57,315 nucleotides of DNA, taken from positions 1-57,315 of the forward strand of contig NZ_FNDJ01000047.1 of NCBI RefSeq assembly GCF_900099965.1, given 5' to 3'. The DNA comes from Nonomuraea jiangxiensis. Its GTDB lineage: Bacteria; Actinomycetota; Actinomycetes; Streptosporangiales; Streptosporangiaceae. The notes beneath the pieces are model-generated. The model was not told where the DNA came from, searched no databases, and saw only the letters and a list, made by a program, of their open reading frames with translations. A program made the position numbers and the translations under genes. Shown in pieces: positions 50,382 through 57,315 of the stretch (positions are counted from its first letter, which is position 1; the number at the start of each line of letters is the position of its first letter).

Positions 50382-50858
50382 TCAGTCCCTGCGGCCCGCC
50401 AGGCGTTGGAGCGGCTCGTCGGTCAGCCGGTATTTCAGCCACTCGTCCAGGCGCACCGCACCAAGCTTCTCGTAGAACTCGATGCTGGGCTCGTTCCAGT
50501 CGAGCACCGCCCATTCCAGGCGCTGGTATCCGCGCCGCTCGCAGATCGCGGCCAGCTCCCTCATCAGCGCCAGGCCGTGGCCGCCGCCGCGGTGCTGGGG
50601 GCGTACGTACAGGTCCTCCAGGTAGATGCCGGGCACGCCCCGCCAGGTGGAGAAGGTCAGGAACCACAGCGTGAACCCGACCACCTCGCCGTCCTGCTCG
50701 GCGAGGTGGACGAAGGCGGCGGGGTGCTCGCCGAAGAGCGCCTCGCGCAGCTGCTCCTCGGTGGCGCGCACCTCGTGCGCGGCCTTCTCGTACGTGGCCA
50801 GCTCGCGGATCATGTCAAGGATCGCGGGCACGTCGTCGGATGTCGCGGGACGAATCAT
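50382..50858 (-). CDS. GNAT-family N-acetyltransferase (diamine acetyltransferase-like)
   Basis: A 158-residue acetyltransferase. The acetyl-CoA-binding motif A is VRPQHRGGGHGLALM near 95, and the C-terminal FYEKLGAVRLDEW is typical. MIRPATSDDVPAILDMIRELATYEKAAHEV and IYLEDLYV resemble spermidine/spermine acetyltransferases (SSAT), so the substrate could be a polyamine or related amine. The ATG at 50858 has TACGCT 7 bases upstream and probably is leaderless; a TTG two codons earlier is too close to that box. Confidence 0.9.
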   Translation of the reverse strand: MIRPATSDDVPAILDMIRELATYEKAAHEVRATEEQLREALFGEHPAAFVHLAEQDGEVVGFTLWFLTFSTWRGVPGIYLEDLYVRPQHRGGGHGLALMRELAAICERRGYQRLEWAVLDWNEPSIEFYEKLGAVRLDEWLKYRLTDEPLQRLAGRRD

Positions 50859-50979
50859 GGCCAACAGCGTAGCGATCCGGCCCAGGAGCCCCGTTCCAGG
50901 TAGGAATCTTCCTAGAACGGTATTCGGGGGACCGTGGGGACGCTCATCAAAGGTGACCGACCCGGGGGGGAGCGGAAAC

Positions 50980-52905
50980 GTGGGCGTTGTACAGGAGCGG
51001 AGGGTGTTCCCGCCCTCATGCCCGGATCACAAGCTGACGCTCGTCATGGGCGAGCGGGCGCTGTATGTCAACGGCGACCTGCAGACGGCACGGCGCTGGT
51101 TCGACGCGGCCTACCGGCAGGCCGCGCTGCGCGGCGACCCGCCCGCGCTGGCCCGGGCCGCGCTGGGGCTGGGCGGCGTGTGGGTGCACGAGCACCGTAC
51201 GTGCGCCGAGGCGGAGATGGTGCGCTCCCGCCAGCGGCGCGCTCTGTCGATGATCGACCCCTGGTCGCCGCTGTCGCTGCGGCTGCACATCCGGATGCGG
51301 GGTGAGCAGGACTACCGCGCGGGCCGGCACGACACGATCATGCGGTTCCTGGTTCAGGCCAGGGTCTCCGGCGACGCGACCGCGGTGGCCGAGGCGCTCA
51401 ACCTGGCACACCACTGCCTGCTGGGCCCCGAGCACGCGGCGATCCGGATGGAGCTGTCCGGGGAGCTCATCGGGCAGGCGGCGGTCACGGACCGGCGGGC
51501 CGACCTGCTGATGGGGCTGATGTGGCGCACGGTGAACCTGCTCATGGCCGCCGACCCGCATGCCGAGCGCTGCCTGGAGGAGCTGCGCGGCCTGCTGGCG
51601 CAGCAGCCCTACCTCGCGGTCGGCTACGTGGTCAACGCCATCGAGGTGATGCTGAGCATCCGGGCGGGCCGCTTCGAGGCGGCGGAGAAACTGGCCGGCG
51701 AGTGCTTCGAGCGCGGCGTCGCGGCCGGCGACGTGGACGCGACCGGCTGGTACGGCGGCCAGCTCGGCGCCATCCGCTGGTACCAGGGCCGCGCGGGCGA
51801 GCTGCTGCCCCACCTGTCGGACCTGGTCAGCTCCCCCACGCTGAGCGCGATCGACAACTTCCCGCTGGCGGGGCTGGCGCTGGTCGCGGCCATCACGGGT
51901 GAGCGGCGGACGGCGGCCGGCCACCTGGCCCGGCTGCGCGGCCGGGACCTGGCCGACCTGCCCAGATCGAGCACCTGGCTGGCCACGATGTACTGCGTGG
52001 TGGAGACGGCCCACCTGTTGCAGGACGCCGAGACGGCGGCGCGGGCGTACACGTTGCTGAGCCCGTACGCGGGGCTGCCGGTGCTCGCCAGCCTCGGCGT
52101 GGCCTGCTTCGGGTCGGTGCGGCACTCGCTGGGCATGGCCGCGCTCACCCTCGGCGACCTGGACCTGGCCGTGGAGCACCTGCGTGCGGCCGTGCACGCG
52201 AACCTGGCCCTGGGGCACTGGCCGGCCGCGGCCCTGTCGCGGTGCCGGCTCGGGCAGGCGCTGGCACTGCGTGACGGCCCGCACGACGCGGCGGCGCGCC
52301 GGGAGCAGGCCACCGCCGCGGCGGAGGCCAGGGAGCTGGGCATGACGCTGCCCGGGGTGGTCGGGCGGGCCGCCAAGGGGCACGAAACCTGCCGTTTCCG
52401 CAGGCACGGGCGGCACTGGCAGGTCGAGCTGGGCGGGCGGCTGGCGCTGGTCGAGCACAGCGTGGGCATGGCCCACCTGGCCGTGCTGATCGCCAACCCC
52501 GGCCGGGAGATCCTGGCCGCCGACCTGGCGGCCGGAACGTGGACGCGGGCGAGCGAGGCCGTGGCGGCGGCCCAGCCGATGCTGGACGACCAGGCGATGG
52601 ACACCTACCGGCAGCGCCTGGCCCAGTTACAGGCCGAGATCGACGAGTTCGAGTCGATGTACGACCTGGAGCGGGCGGCGGCGCTGCGGCTGGAGCGGGA
52701 GTGGCTGGTTTCCGAGCTGACCGCGGCGACGGGGATCGGCGGGCGGGCGCGGTCGTTCACGGGCAGCGAGGAACGCGCCAGAATCGCCGTCGGCAAGGCC
52801 ATCAGGCGGGCGCTGTCCCGCATCTCGGCGGTGGACCCGGCGATGGGCGAGGAACTGCGCGCGGCCGTGCAGACCGGGCTGCGCTGCTGTTACCGGCCGT
52901 ACTGA
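50980..52905 (+). CDS. TPR-rich regulatory-type protein without an NTPase domain
   Basis: A 641-residue soluble protein. Residues 20-480 are helical repeats of TPR character (ERALYVNGDLQTARRWFDAAYRQAALRGD is the first). The end (about 490-641) matches the C-terminal module seen in large AfsR- and LuxR-like ATPase regulators of Actinobacteria: RHGRHWQVELGGRLALVEHSVGMAHLAVLIANPGREI, a coiled coil, and EERARIAVGKAIRRALSRISAVDPAMG. In those proteins an AAA or STAND ATPase precedes this module; here there is none. It may be a split or truncated regulator. The GTG at 50980 follows GGGGGGAG by 8 bases, and the preceding bases have no P-loop. Confidence 0.75.
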   Translation: MGVVQERRVFPPSCPDHKLTLVMGERALYVNGDLQTARRWFDAAYRQAALRGDPPALARAALGLGGVWVHEHRTCAEAEMVRSRQRRALSMIDPWSPLSLRLHIRMRGEQDYRAGRHDTIMRFLVQARVSGDATAVAEALNLAHHCLLGPEHAAIRMELSGELIGQAAVTDRRADLLMGLMWRTVNLLMAADPHAERCLEELRGLLAQQPYLAVGYVVNAIEVMLSIRAGRFEAAEKLAGECFERGVAAGDVDATGWYGGQLGAIRWYQGRAGELLPHLSDLVSSPTLSAIDNFPLAGLALVAAITGERRTAAGHLARLRGRDLADLPRSSTWLATMYCVVETAHLLQDAETAARAYTLLSPYAGLPVLASLGVACFGSVRHSLGMAALTLGDLDLAVEHLRAAVHANLALGHWPAAALSRCRLGQALALRDGPHDAAARREQATAAAEARELGMTLPGVVGRAAKGHETCRFRRHGRHWQVELGGRLALVEHSVGMAHLAVLIANPGREILAADLAAGTWTRASEAVAAAQPMLDDQAMDTYRQRLAQLQAEIDEFESMYDLERAAALRLEREWLVSELTAATGIGGRARSFTGSEERARIAVGKAIRRALSRISAVDPAMGEELRAAVQTGLRCCYRPY

Positions 52906-53194
52906 GGACGGACGGAACGAAGTGTCACGCCTCAGGAGAGGAGTCCGCACCGCACCGACGACGAGAAACCCTCGTTATGCGCGGCCCTGGCATTCGCGGT
53001 CGTGCCGGCTCCTGGGCGCGGGCACCGGCGCGGCCGTCCACGCTGCTGCTCCCGGCGGAGCCAGGGGCGTGCTGCCGGCCGGCGCGCCTCCCCCTCTCAC
53101 CTGGCCCGGGAGGGGCCCGCGTGCACGATGACCTGCCGCGGTCCGCGACACTAGGGCGGTATCCCTTTTGCAAAACAGGAAGGTTGGCTCCCCC
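52906..53194. other. Intergenic space without a supported gene
   Basis: Frames here have no ribosome site or family match. A short less GC-rich part (CACTAGGGC then TATCCC near 53146-53165) before the aldo/keto reductase may be its promoter. Several short inverted repeats could end the TPR gene transcript, but none stands out. Confidence 0.3.
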
Positions 53195-54172
53195 ATGGAA
53201 CACCGCGTGTTGGGACGTACCGGACGCCAGGTCGGCGTGGTCGGCCTGGGCGCCTGGCAGCTCGGCGCCGACTGGGGCCAGGTGAGCGAGGACGAGGCCG
53301 TCGCCACCCTCCAGGCAGCCGTGGACGCGGGCGTCACCTTCATCGACACGGCCGACGTCTACGGCGACGGGCGCAGCGAGCAGATCGTCGGCCGCTTCAC
53401 CAAGGGCCGTTCCGGCCTGACCGTGGCCACCAAGATGGGCCGCCGGATGGCGCAGGTCCCGTCGAACTACGTGATGTCCAACTTCCGCGCCTGGAACGAA
53501 CGCTCCCGCCAGAACCTCGGCGTGGACACCATCGACCTGGTCCAGCTCCACTGCCCGCCGACGCCGGTCTACTCGGAGGACGCCGTCTACGACGCCCTCG
53601 ACACCCTCGTGGCCGAGAAGAAGATCGCCGCGTACGGGGTCAGCGTCGAGACGTGCGAGGAGGCGCTGACCGCCATCGCCCGGCCGGGGGTGGCGACCGT
53701 GCAGATCATCCTCAACGCGTTCCGGCTCAAGCCCCTGGAGCAGGTCCTCCCGGCCGCCCGCGCGGCCGGCGTGGGCATCATCGCCCGCGTACCCCTGGCC
53801 AGCGGCCTGCTCACGGGCCGGTACGACGAGCACACGACGTTCGCCGACGACGACCACCGCACCTACAACAGGAAGGGCGAGGCGTTCGACGTCGGCGAGA
53901 CCTTCTCGGGCGTCGACTACGCCACCGGGCTGGAGGCGGTCCGCCGGCTAGCGCCCCTGGTGCCCGCCGGGGCGGTCATGCCCCAGTTCGCCCTGCGCTG
54001 GATCCTGGACCAGGAAGGCGTCTCGGTCGTCATCCCTGGCGCCCGCAACCCGTCCCAGGCCGCCTCGAACGCGGCCGCGGCCGCCCTGCCCCCGCTGTCC
54101 GCCGAGGTCGCCGCGCAGGTGGCGGCCGTCTACGACGAGCTGATCCGCCCGCAGATCCACCATCGCTGGTAG
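53195..54172 (+). CDS. Aldo/keto reductase
   Basis: A 325-residue NADPH-dependent reductase with a TIM barrel. The catalytic four are visible: Asp and Tyr in FIDTADVYGDG near 48-53, Lys in VATKMG near 80, and His in LVQLHCPPT near 121. The cofactor-binding C-terminal loop IPGARNPSQAASN is present. It is of the YajO/Tas-like type that reduces aldehydes, ketones or quinones; the substrate is unknown. AGGAAGG is 11 bases before the ATG. It stands alone. Confidence 0.93.
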   Translation: MEHRVLGRTGRQVGVVGLGAWQLGADWGQVSEDEAVATLQAAVDAGVTFIDTADVYGDGRSEQIVGRFTKGRSGLTVATKMGRRMAQVPSNYVMSNFRAWNERSRQNLGVDTIDLVQLHCPPTPVYSEDAVYDALDTLVAEKKIAAYGVSVETCEEALTAIARPGVATVQIILNAFRLKPLEQVLPAARAAGVGIIARVPLASGLLTGRYDEHTTFADDDHRTYNRKGEAFDVGETFSGVDYATGLEAVRRLAPLVPAGAVMPQFALRWILDQEGVSVVIPGARNPSQAASNAAAAALPPLSAEVAAQVAAVYDELIRPQIHHRW

Positions 54173-54202
54173 CGGCCACACCCGATCGCGGCCTCTCGGC
54201 CG

Positions 54203-54988
54203 GTGACGTCCGCTCGCCACCGCCGAGGGGCCACGACCCGCCGCGCCCTGGCCACTGCCGTCACCATCGTCTGCACGCGGGCCCTGCTGCCGCTGCCGGC
54301 CCACGCGACGTCCTCCGCTTCTGCGAAGACGTACCTCACCCTGTTCTCGGACACCGCCTTCTCGCGGCCGGCCACCACCGTCGACTACGACACCTGCGAA
54401 CACTTCATCGGCACAGTCCCGGGCTTCACCGTCGGCTCCTTCGACAACCGCCCGCCCGCCGGATGCGAGGTCATCCTGCACACCACCGCCGGTGACCTGC
54501 ACCTTTGCGTCGGCCTCGACATAGGCGAACCGGCCTACCGCCGGGTCCTGCTGTACACGATCCACGAGGCCCAGAGCGCGCCCTGCCGCCGGCCCATCCG
54601 GCCATGGGCCACAACCCGCACGGGCCTCAGCGTCCTGCGGAGTCAGCAAGAAAGCACAGGTCCGGTCATGCCCCGGCCACCTGCGCCGGGCCCCGCCGAG
54701 GGCTTGGCCGCCAAGACGTGGCCATGCGGAGTCTGCTCCCCCGCCTCCGGCGCCCGTACGATCATCCCGGTCAGCTCGAATCCGGCGCCTCGCAGCAGTT
54801 CGGCGACCTCGTCCGGCCGCTGCCGATACCAGTCGAGGCAGACGGGCGTCCCCCACGCCTCGTCCCGGTGCCGGTGCTCGTCCCCGACCTGGAAGCCCAG
54901 CATCACCTGCCCGCCCGGCGCCAGCACCCGATGGAACTCGGCGAACACCTCGGGCCGCAGCTCCCACGGAACATGGATGATCGAGTAA
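54203..54988 (+). CDS. Exported protein, probably read through into the neighbouring gene
   Basis: The first 35 residues are a signal peptide (twin Arg RRALATAVTI, hydrophobic core, PAHA cut). The next 100 residues (TYLTLFSDTAFSRPATTVDYDTCEHF, TVGSFDNRPPAGCEVILHTTAGDLHLCVG) match the pattern of small secreted Cys-containing proteins in actinomycetes. From about residue 140 the frame is unlike a protein domain and lies antisense to the methyltransferase gene for about 345 bp. The likely true end is near 54600-54640 and its stop has been lost, or a frameshift has occurred. The GTG start has only a weak site. Confidence 0.5.
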   Translation: MTSARHRRGATTRRALATAVTIVCTRALLPLPAHATSSASAKTYLTLFSDTAFSRPATTVDYDTCEHFIGTVPGFTVGSFDNRPPAGCEVILHTTAGDLHLCVGLDIGEPAYRRVLLYTIHEAQSAPCRRPIRPWATTRTGLSVLRSQQESTGPVMPRPPAPGPAEGLAAKTWPCGVCSPASGARTIIPVSSNPAPRSSSATSSGRCRYQSRQTGVPHASSRCRCSSPTWKPSITCPPGASTRWNSANTSGRSSHGTWMIE

Positions 54989-55347
54989 CTGGCGACCAGC
55001 CCGCCGAGCACCCCGTCCGCGAGATCCAGGGCGAGCATCGACCCCACCTCGAACCGCAGCTCCGGGTAGGCCAGCCGCGCCTGCGCGACCATCCCTGGCG
55101 ACAGATCGATCCCGAAGGCGTCCAGCCCCAGCCGGTGCAGCACGTCCGTCAGCCATCCGGTCCCGCAGCCCACGTCGGCGACCGGCCCGTTCCCGCCCGC
55201 CCGCACCAGCTCGGCGAACGCGGCGAACAGGGCGCGATCGAGCGGCCGCTTCCGCGGATCGCGAGCCGGGTCGAACCTGTCGAGGTAACCGGATGCCAGG
55301 GCGTCATAGGAGTCCCGGGTCGCGGCGATGAAGGATGCGTCGGCCAT
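54643..55347 (-). CDS. Class I SAM-dependent methyltransferase
   Basis: A 234-residue methyltransferase: N-terminal SYDALASGYLDRF, SAM motif I VADVGCGTGWLTDVL near 55, motif II FGIDLSPGMVAQAR, LVASYSIIHVP as motif III, and VLAPGGQVMLGFQVG. The family acts on small molecules or quinone precursors; the substrate is unknown. The start ATG at 55347 has TAGCCT 8 bases upstream, and a GGGGG in between. The last 345 bases overlap the extended frame of the exported protein on the other strand; the methyltransferase motifs show that this gene is the real one there. Confidence 0.88.
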   Translation of the reverse strand: MADASFIAATRDSYDALASGYLDRFDPARDPRKRPLDRALFAAFAELVRAGGNGPVADVGCGTGWLTDVLHRLGLDAFGIDLSPGMVAQARLAYPELRFEVGSMLALDLADGVLGGLVASYSIIHVPWELRPEVFAEFHRVLAPGGQVMLGFQVGDEHRHRDEAWGTPVCLDWYRQRPDEVAELLRGAGFELTGMIVRAPEAGEQTPHGHVLAAKPSAGPGAGGRGMTGPVLSC

Positions 55348-55527
55348 GCCCCCACAGGCTAGGCGATCCCCGCCGACCCAGCCGGATCGGCCCGCGATCG
55401 CGTGCGCTTGGTCAGATCGCGCGGTTAGGTCGAAGCTCGGTTCAGCGCAGCTCGCACAGCTTGCCGTAGCGCGAAGCCGCATAGCCGGGCAAGTCACGGA
55501 GAACGCGAAGCGACATATCCTTCGCCC

Positions 55528-56238
55528 GTGGGACTGCGGTTCAAGACGCGCGAGTCGGACTCGGCGTGGGTCGACATGGTGTGGACATGCACGAGCGAGC
55601 AGGTCACTGCGATGACGTCCGTCGCAGGGGTGCGTTGGGGCCTGGTGTTCTGGGAACACGCCGGCCGGGCGTACGCGGGCATCACCGGTCCCGAGACCCG
55701 GACCGGCACGGCGCCGGTGCCGGAGGGCGCGACCTTTACGGGCATCGAGTTCGCCGTGGGCACCTCGTTGCGGGCCGTGCCCACGCCGGCGCTGGTCGAC
55801 GGGGGCATCGTGCTCCCCGACACCACGCGCCGGACGTTCCGGCTGGACGGCACGCGCTGGGAGACGCCCGGCCCCGACGACGCCGAGGCTCTGGTCGAAC
55901 GTCTCGTCCGGGCCGGGATCGTGGTCCGTGACCTGCTCGTCACCGACGTGGTGCGGGGTCACCGCCCGGTCGTCTCGGGGCGCACGGTCGAACGCCGGTT
56001 CCGCGCCGCGACCGGACTGACGCGGGGCGCGGTCCGGCAGATCGAGCGGGCCCGCACGGCGGCGCAGCTGCTGGCTGCCGGCGACGCGGCCACCGACGTC
56101 GTCGCCAAGCTCGGCTACTGCGACGAGCCGCACCTGGCCCGGGCATTGCGCTCCTACGTCGGACGCACCGTCAGGCAGCTGCGCGAGGGTGCCGGCGGCG
56201 CGATCGCCCTTGACCTGGATCAGCGCCTGACGTCGTAG
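55528..56238 (+). CDS. AraC-family helix-turn-helix regulator
   Basis: A 236-residue regulator. The C-terminal region has the second HTH of AraC proteins (SGRTVERRFRAATGLTRGAVRQIERARTAAQLLAAGDAATDVVAKLGYCDEPHLARALRSYVG read as helices), and the N-terminal 120 residues form a cupin-like beta domain (WEHAGRAYAGITGPETR). It is similar to the short AraC regulators that sit beside DHFR/RibD-type genes. TATCCT 6 bases before the GTG suggests a leaderless transcript. The 3' end overlaps the DHFR-family gene convergently by 19 bp. Confidence 0.88.
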   Translation: MGLRFKTRESDSAWVDMVWTCTSEQVTAMTSVAGVRWGLVFWEHAGRAYAGITGPETRTGTAPVPEGATFTGIEFAVGTSLRAVPTPALVDGGIVLPDTTRRTFRLDGTRWETPGPDDAEALVERLVRAGIVVRDLLVTDVVRGHRPVVSGRTVERRFRAATGLTRGAVRQIERARTAAQLLAAGDAATDVVAKLGYCDEPHLARALRSYVGRTVRQLREGAGGAIALDLDQRLTS

Positions 56239-56798
56239 ACCAGCTTCAGGATCCCGTTCGAGTAGCTCTCCGATTCCCGCAGGGTCAGCATGTGCTTGTC
56301 CCGGTCGGCCCGGCCGAACAGGCTCTTCCCGGCACCGAGCAGCACGGGAAAGACAAGCAGGTTGTACTGGTCGATCAGCCCCGCGTCCGACAGCCGCTGG
56401 GCCAGCTCCGCGCTCCCGTGGATGAAGATCGCACCGCCCTCACCCTCCTTGAGCGCCGCGACGTCCTCGGTCGAGCGCAGGATCGTGATCGGCCCCCATC
56501 CGTCGACGATGGCGTCGTCGGACAGCGTGGCCGACACGACATACTTGGGCAGTTCCTTGTAGGCGGCGTGGTCCTCCGAGCCGGGCCAGACCCCCGCGAA
56601 CGCCTCGTAACTGCGACGGCCGAACATCAGCGCCGTCGTGTCGGTGAGCTCCTCAGCCTTCAGCGACCAGGCTTCGGGGACGAAGTCGAGGTCCTTGACC
56701 ACCCACCCGCCGCTGCGGTGTTCTTCCCCCGGCCCGCCGCCAGGTGAGTCCACGACGCCGTCAAGCGACATGAAACCGGTGTAGACCAAGTTACGCAC
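56220..56798 (-). CDS. Dihydrofolate reductase/RibD C-terminal domain protein
   Basis: A 192-residue protein of the DHFR-like RibD_C family (YwjB/YyaP-type). Visible features: N-terminal TGFMSLDGVVDSPGG, TALMFGRRSYEAFAGVWPG, KYVVSATLSDD, GAIFIHGSAELAQRL for NADPH binding, and the late LLVFPVLLGAGKSLFG. The family probably reduces a pterin or small substrate, but its physiological role is not known and resistance to antifolates is not implied. The GTG start is preceded by GAGGAG about 8 bases away. It converges with the AraC gene. Confidence 0.9.
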   Translation of the reverse strand: MRNLVYTGFMSLDGVVDSPGGGPGEEHRSGGWVVKDLDFVPEAWSLKAEELTDTTALMFGRRSYEAFAGVWPGSEDHAAYKELPKYVVSATLSDDAIVDGWGPITILRSTEDVAALKEGEGGAIFIHGSAELAQRLSDAGLIDQYNLLVFPVLLGAGKSLFGRADRDKHMLTLRESESYSNGILKLVYDVRR

Positions 56799-56945
56799 TG
56801 TGCCGTCTCCTCATGCTCGGGCGAATTGCCGGATCCACGCTAGATCACGGCCGCGGTAACTGTCTTGAACGGAAACGACAGCGGGTCCAAAACAGGCCGG
56901 CCGTGTCGGTGACGATGAACCGCTTGCGTGCGTTGATCTTCTTGC

Positions 56946-56997
56946 TGTTATGCCTGGACCGGCATAAGAATAATTATCTGGGGTTGGATGTTATGCC
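56946..56997. mobile_element. Recombination-site-like repeats at the end of the integrase element
   Basis: TTATGCC (56948-56954) and GGCATAA (56961-56967) are perfect 7-bp inverted arms around the 6-bp core TGGACC, the arrangement expected for a tyrosine recombinase crossover site. TGTTATGCC recurs directly at 56989-56997. An AT palindrome ATAATTAT (56970-56977) lies between, and an inverted relative of its TAATTATCT (AGATAATTA) is at 57050-57058 at the integrase stop. Together these look like the terminal region of the element that contains the recombinase. Confidence 0.55.
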
Positions 56998-57055
56998 GGG
57001 CTGGGTGGATCAGGGCTGGCCAGCGAAGGTCTGACAGCGTGGCCGCCAGAGATAA

Positions 57056-57315
57056 TTACAGGTTTTCCAGGAAGGCGAGCAGGCTGTCGCCGGGGCGGTA
57101 GCGCCGGGTTCCGACGCCAGGAGGTGCGGTGCGGGCCAGGGCCTTCTCCTTGGTGGCCAGGTCGGCGTGGAGGTAGATGTCGGTGGCCTTTGTGCTGGTG
57201 TGGCCGAGCCAGAGCGCGATGGTGGAGGTGTCGACGCCGGCGTGCAGCAGCGCCATTGCCGCGGTGTGTCGCAGGGTGTGCGGGGTGACGTTCTTGGATG
57301 CGAGGGTCGTGCAGG
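57056..57315 (-). CDS. Tyrosine recombinase/integrase, C-terminal part (gene runs off the window)
   Basis: 86 residues of the catalytic domain of a phage-integrase-type recombinase. HTLRHT carries the second Arg and its His, ALWLGHTS the third-position His, and TDIYLHADL the nucleophile Tyr. The end KEKALARTAPP, then RRYRPGDSLLAFLENL, is the typical tail of the last enzyme in recombinase-in-trio (RIT) or Tn554-like elements. The N-terminal part and any sister recombinases lie beyond 57315. It is 257 bp from the DHFR-family gene, with a repeat cluster in between. Confidence 0.88.
   Translation of the reverse strand, partial: CTTLASKNVTPHTLRHTAAMALLHAGVDTSTIALWLGHTSTKATDIYLHADLATKEKALARTAPPGVGTRRYRPGDSLLAFLENL

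Noticed and set aside
50626..50979. N-terminal extension of the TPR protein
   Set aside because: This part is antisense to the GNAT gene and has no family match; GTG 50980 has a good ribosome site.
52922..53131. Short plus-strand frame (69 codons) before the aldo/keto reductase
   Set aside because: No ribosome site and low-complexity Arg/Ala/Gly composition.
56813..57034. 73-codon plus-strand frame near the right end
   Set aside because: It crosses the integrase-element repeats and mixes two base compositions; no ribosome site.
1..57315. CRISPR arrays, rRNA, tRNA or riboswitches
   Set aside because: No regularly spaced repeat array, cloverleaf, rRNA segment or recognisable riboswitch (including a TPP element near the TenA-like gene) was found by reading both strands.

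Overview
The window is high-GC DNA with the codon bias, gene families and weak -10 elements of an actinomycete. Uma2 nucleases, DUF574 methyltransferases, Scr1/DUF5753-type regulators, a STAND-TPR protein and a membrane-anchored ECF sigma factor point to Streptosporangiaceae (Nonomuraea-like). That placement is inferred from gene content; no rRNA or tRNA is present to confirm it.

Both ends are mobile DNA. The left end (1-492) is the 5' half of an IS4-type transposase gene. The right end (57056-57315) is the C-terminal part of a tyrosine recombinase of the recombinase-in-trio/Tn554-like sort, next to a structured AT-rich repeat cluster at 56946-56997 that looks like the end of that element.

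Layout. 0.9-9.6 kb: Gfo/Idh/MocA oxidoreductase, PTP-type phosphatase, a two-TM protein, a STAND NTPase with TPRs, a secreted M6 metalloprotease and a divergent PucR-type regulator. 9.7-13 kb: a metal-ligand-less amidohydrolase-like protein, then a MarR regulator divergent from an ABC exporter. 13-17.2 kb: a stress block with Hsp20 and its MerR/HspR-like regulator, a small acidic protein, a HAD phosphatase and a large-subunit catalase. 17.2-24.5 kb: two Uma2 genes with a duplicated leader, HrpA, polyphosphate glucokinase and a secreted TIGR03118 protein. 24.6-29.3 kb: TenA, HAD, DUF4253, DUF574 methyltransferase and an EspR-like/DUF5753 regulator. 29.5-35.8 kb: an accessory cluster running in one direction: an unknown protein, a decayed MFS protein, a 67-codon gene, a 14-codon mini-gene, an Asp/Glu-racemase/maleate-isomerase-like enzyme, a flavin monooxygenase and a membrane-tethered ECF sigma-like protein. 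35.8-42 kb: secreted S15 peptidase, ADP-ribosylglycohydrolase, FadR-type regulator, anchored exported protein, methyltransferase and lipoprotein. 42.2-50 kb: a tightly overlapping nitrate assimilation operon (narK, nitrate reductase, FAD/[2Fe-2S] oxidoreductase, nirB, nirD). 50-56.8 kb: GNAT, TPR protein, aldo/keto reductase, a secreted protein that overlaps a methyltransferase antisense, AraC regulator and a DHFR-family protein.

The nitrate operon forms a full pathway: uptake, nitrate to nitrite, nitrite to ammonium. The 29.4-35.8 kb region is the least familiar part. Its regulator gene faces it across a promoter region with repeated AACTGTGA sites, its small genes are coupled by 4-bp overlaps, and it contains a 14-codon gene with a near-perfect ribosome binding site. 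It is the best candidate for an undescribed system, although no function can be assigned from sequence alone. Many genes in the window appear to be leaderless, with a TANNNT hexamer 5-8 bases before the start codon.
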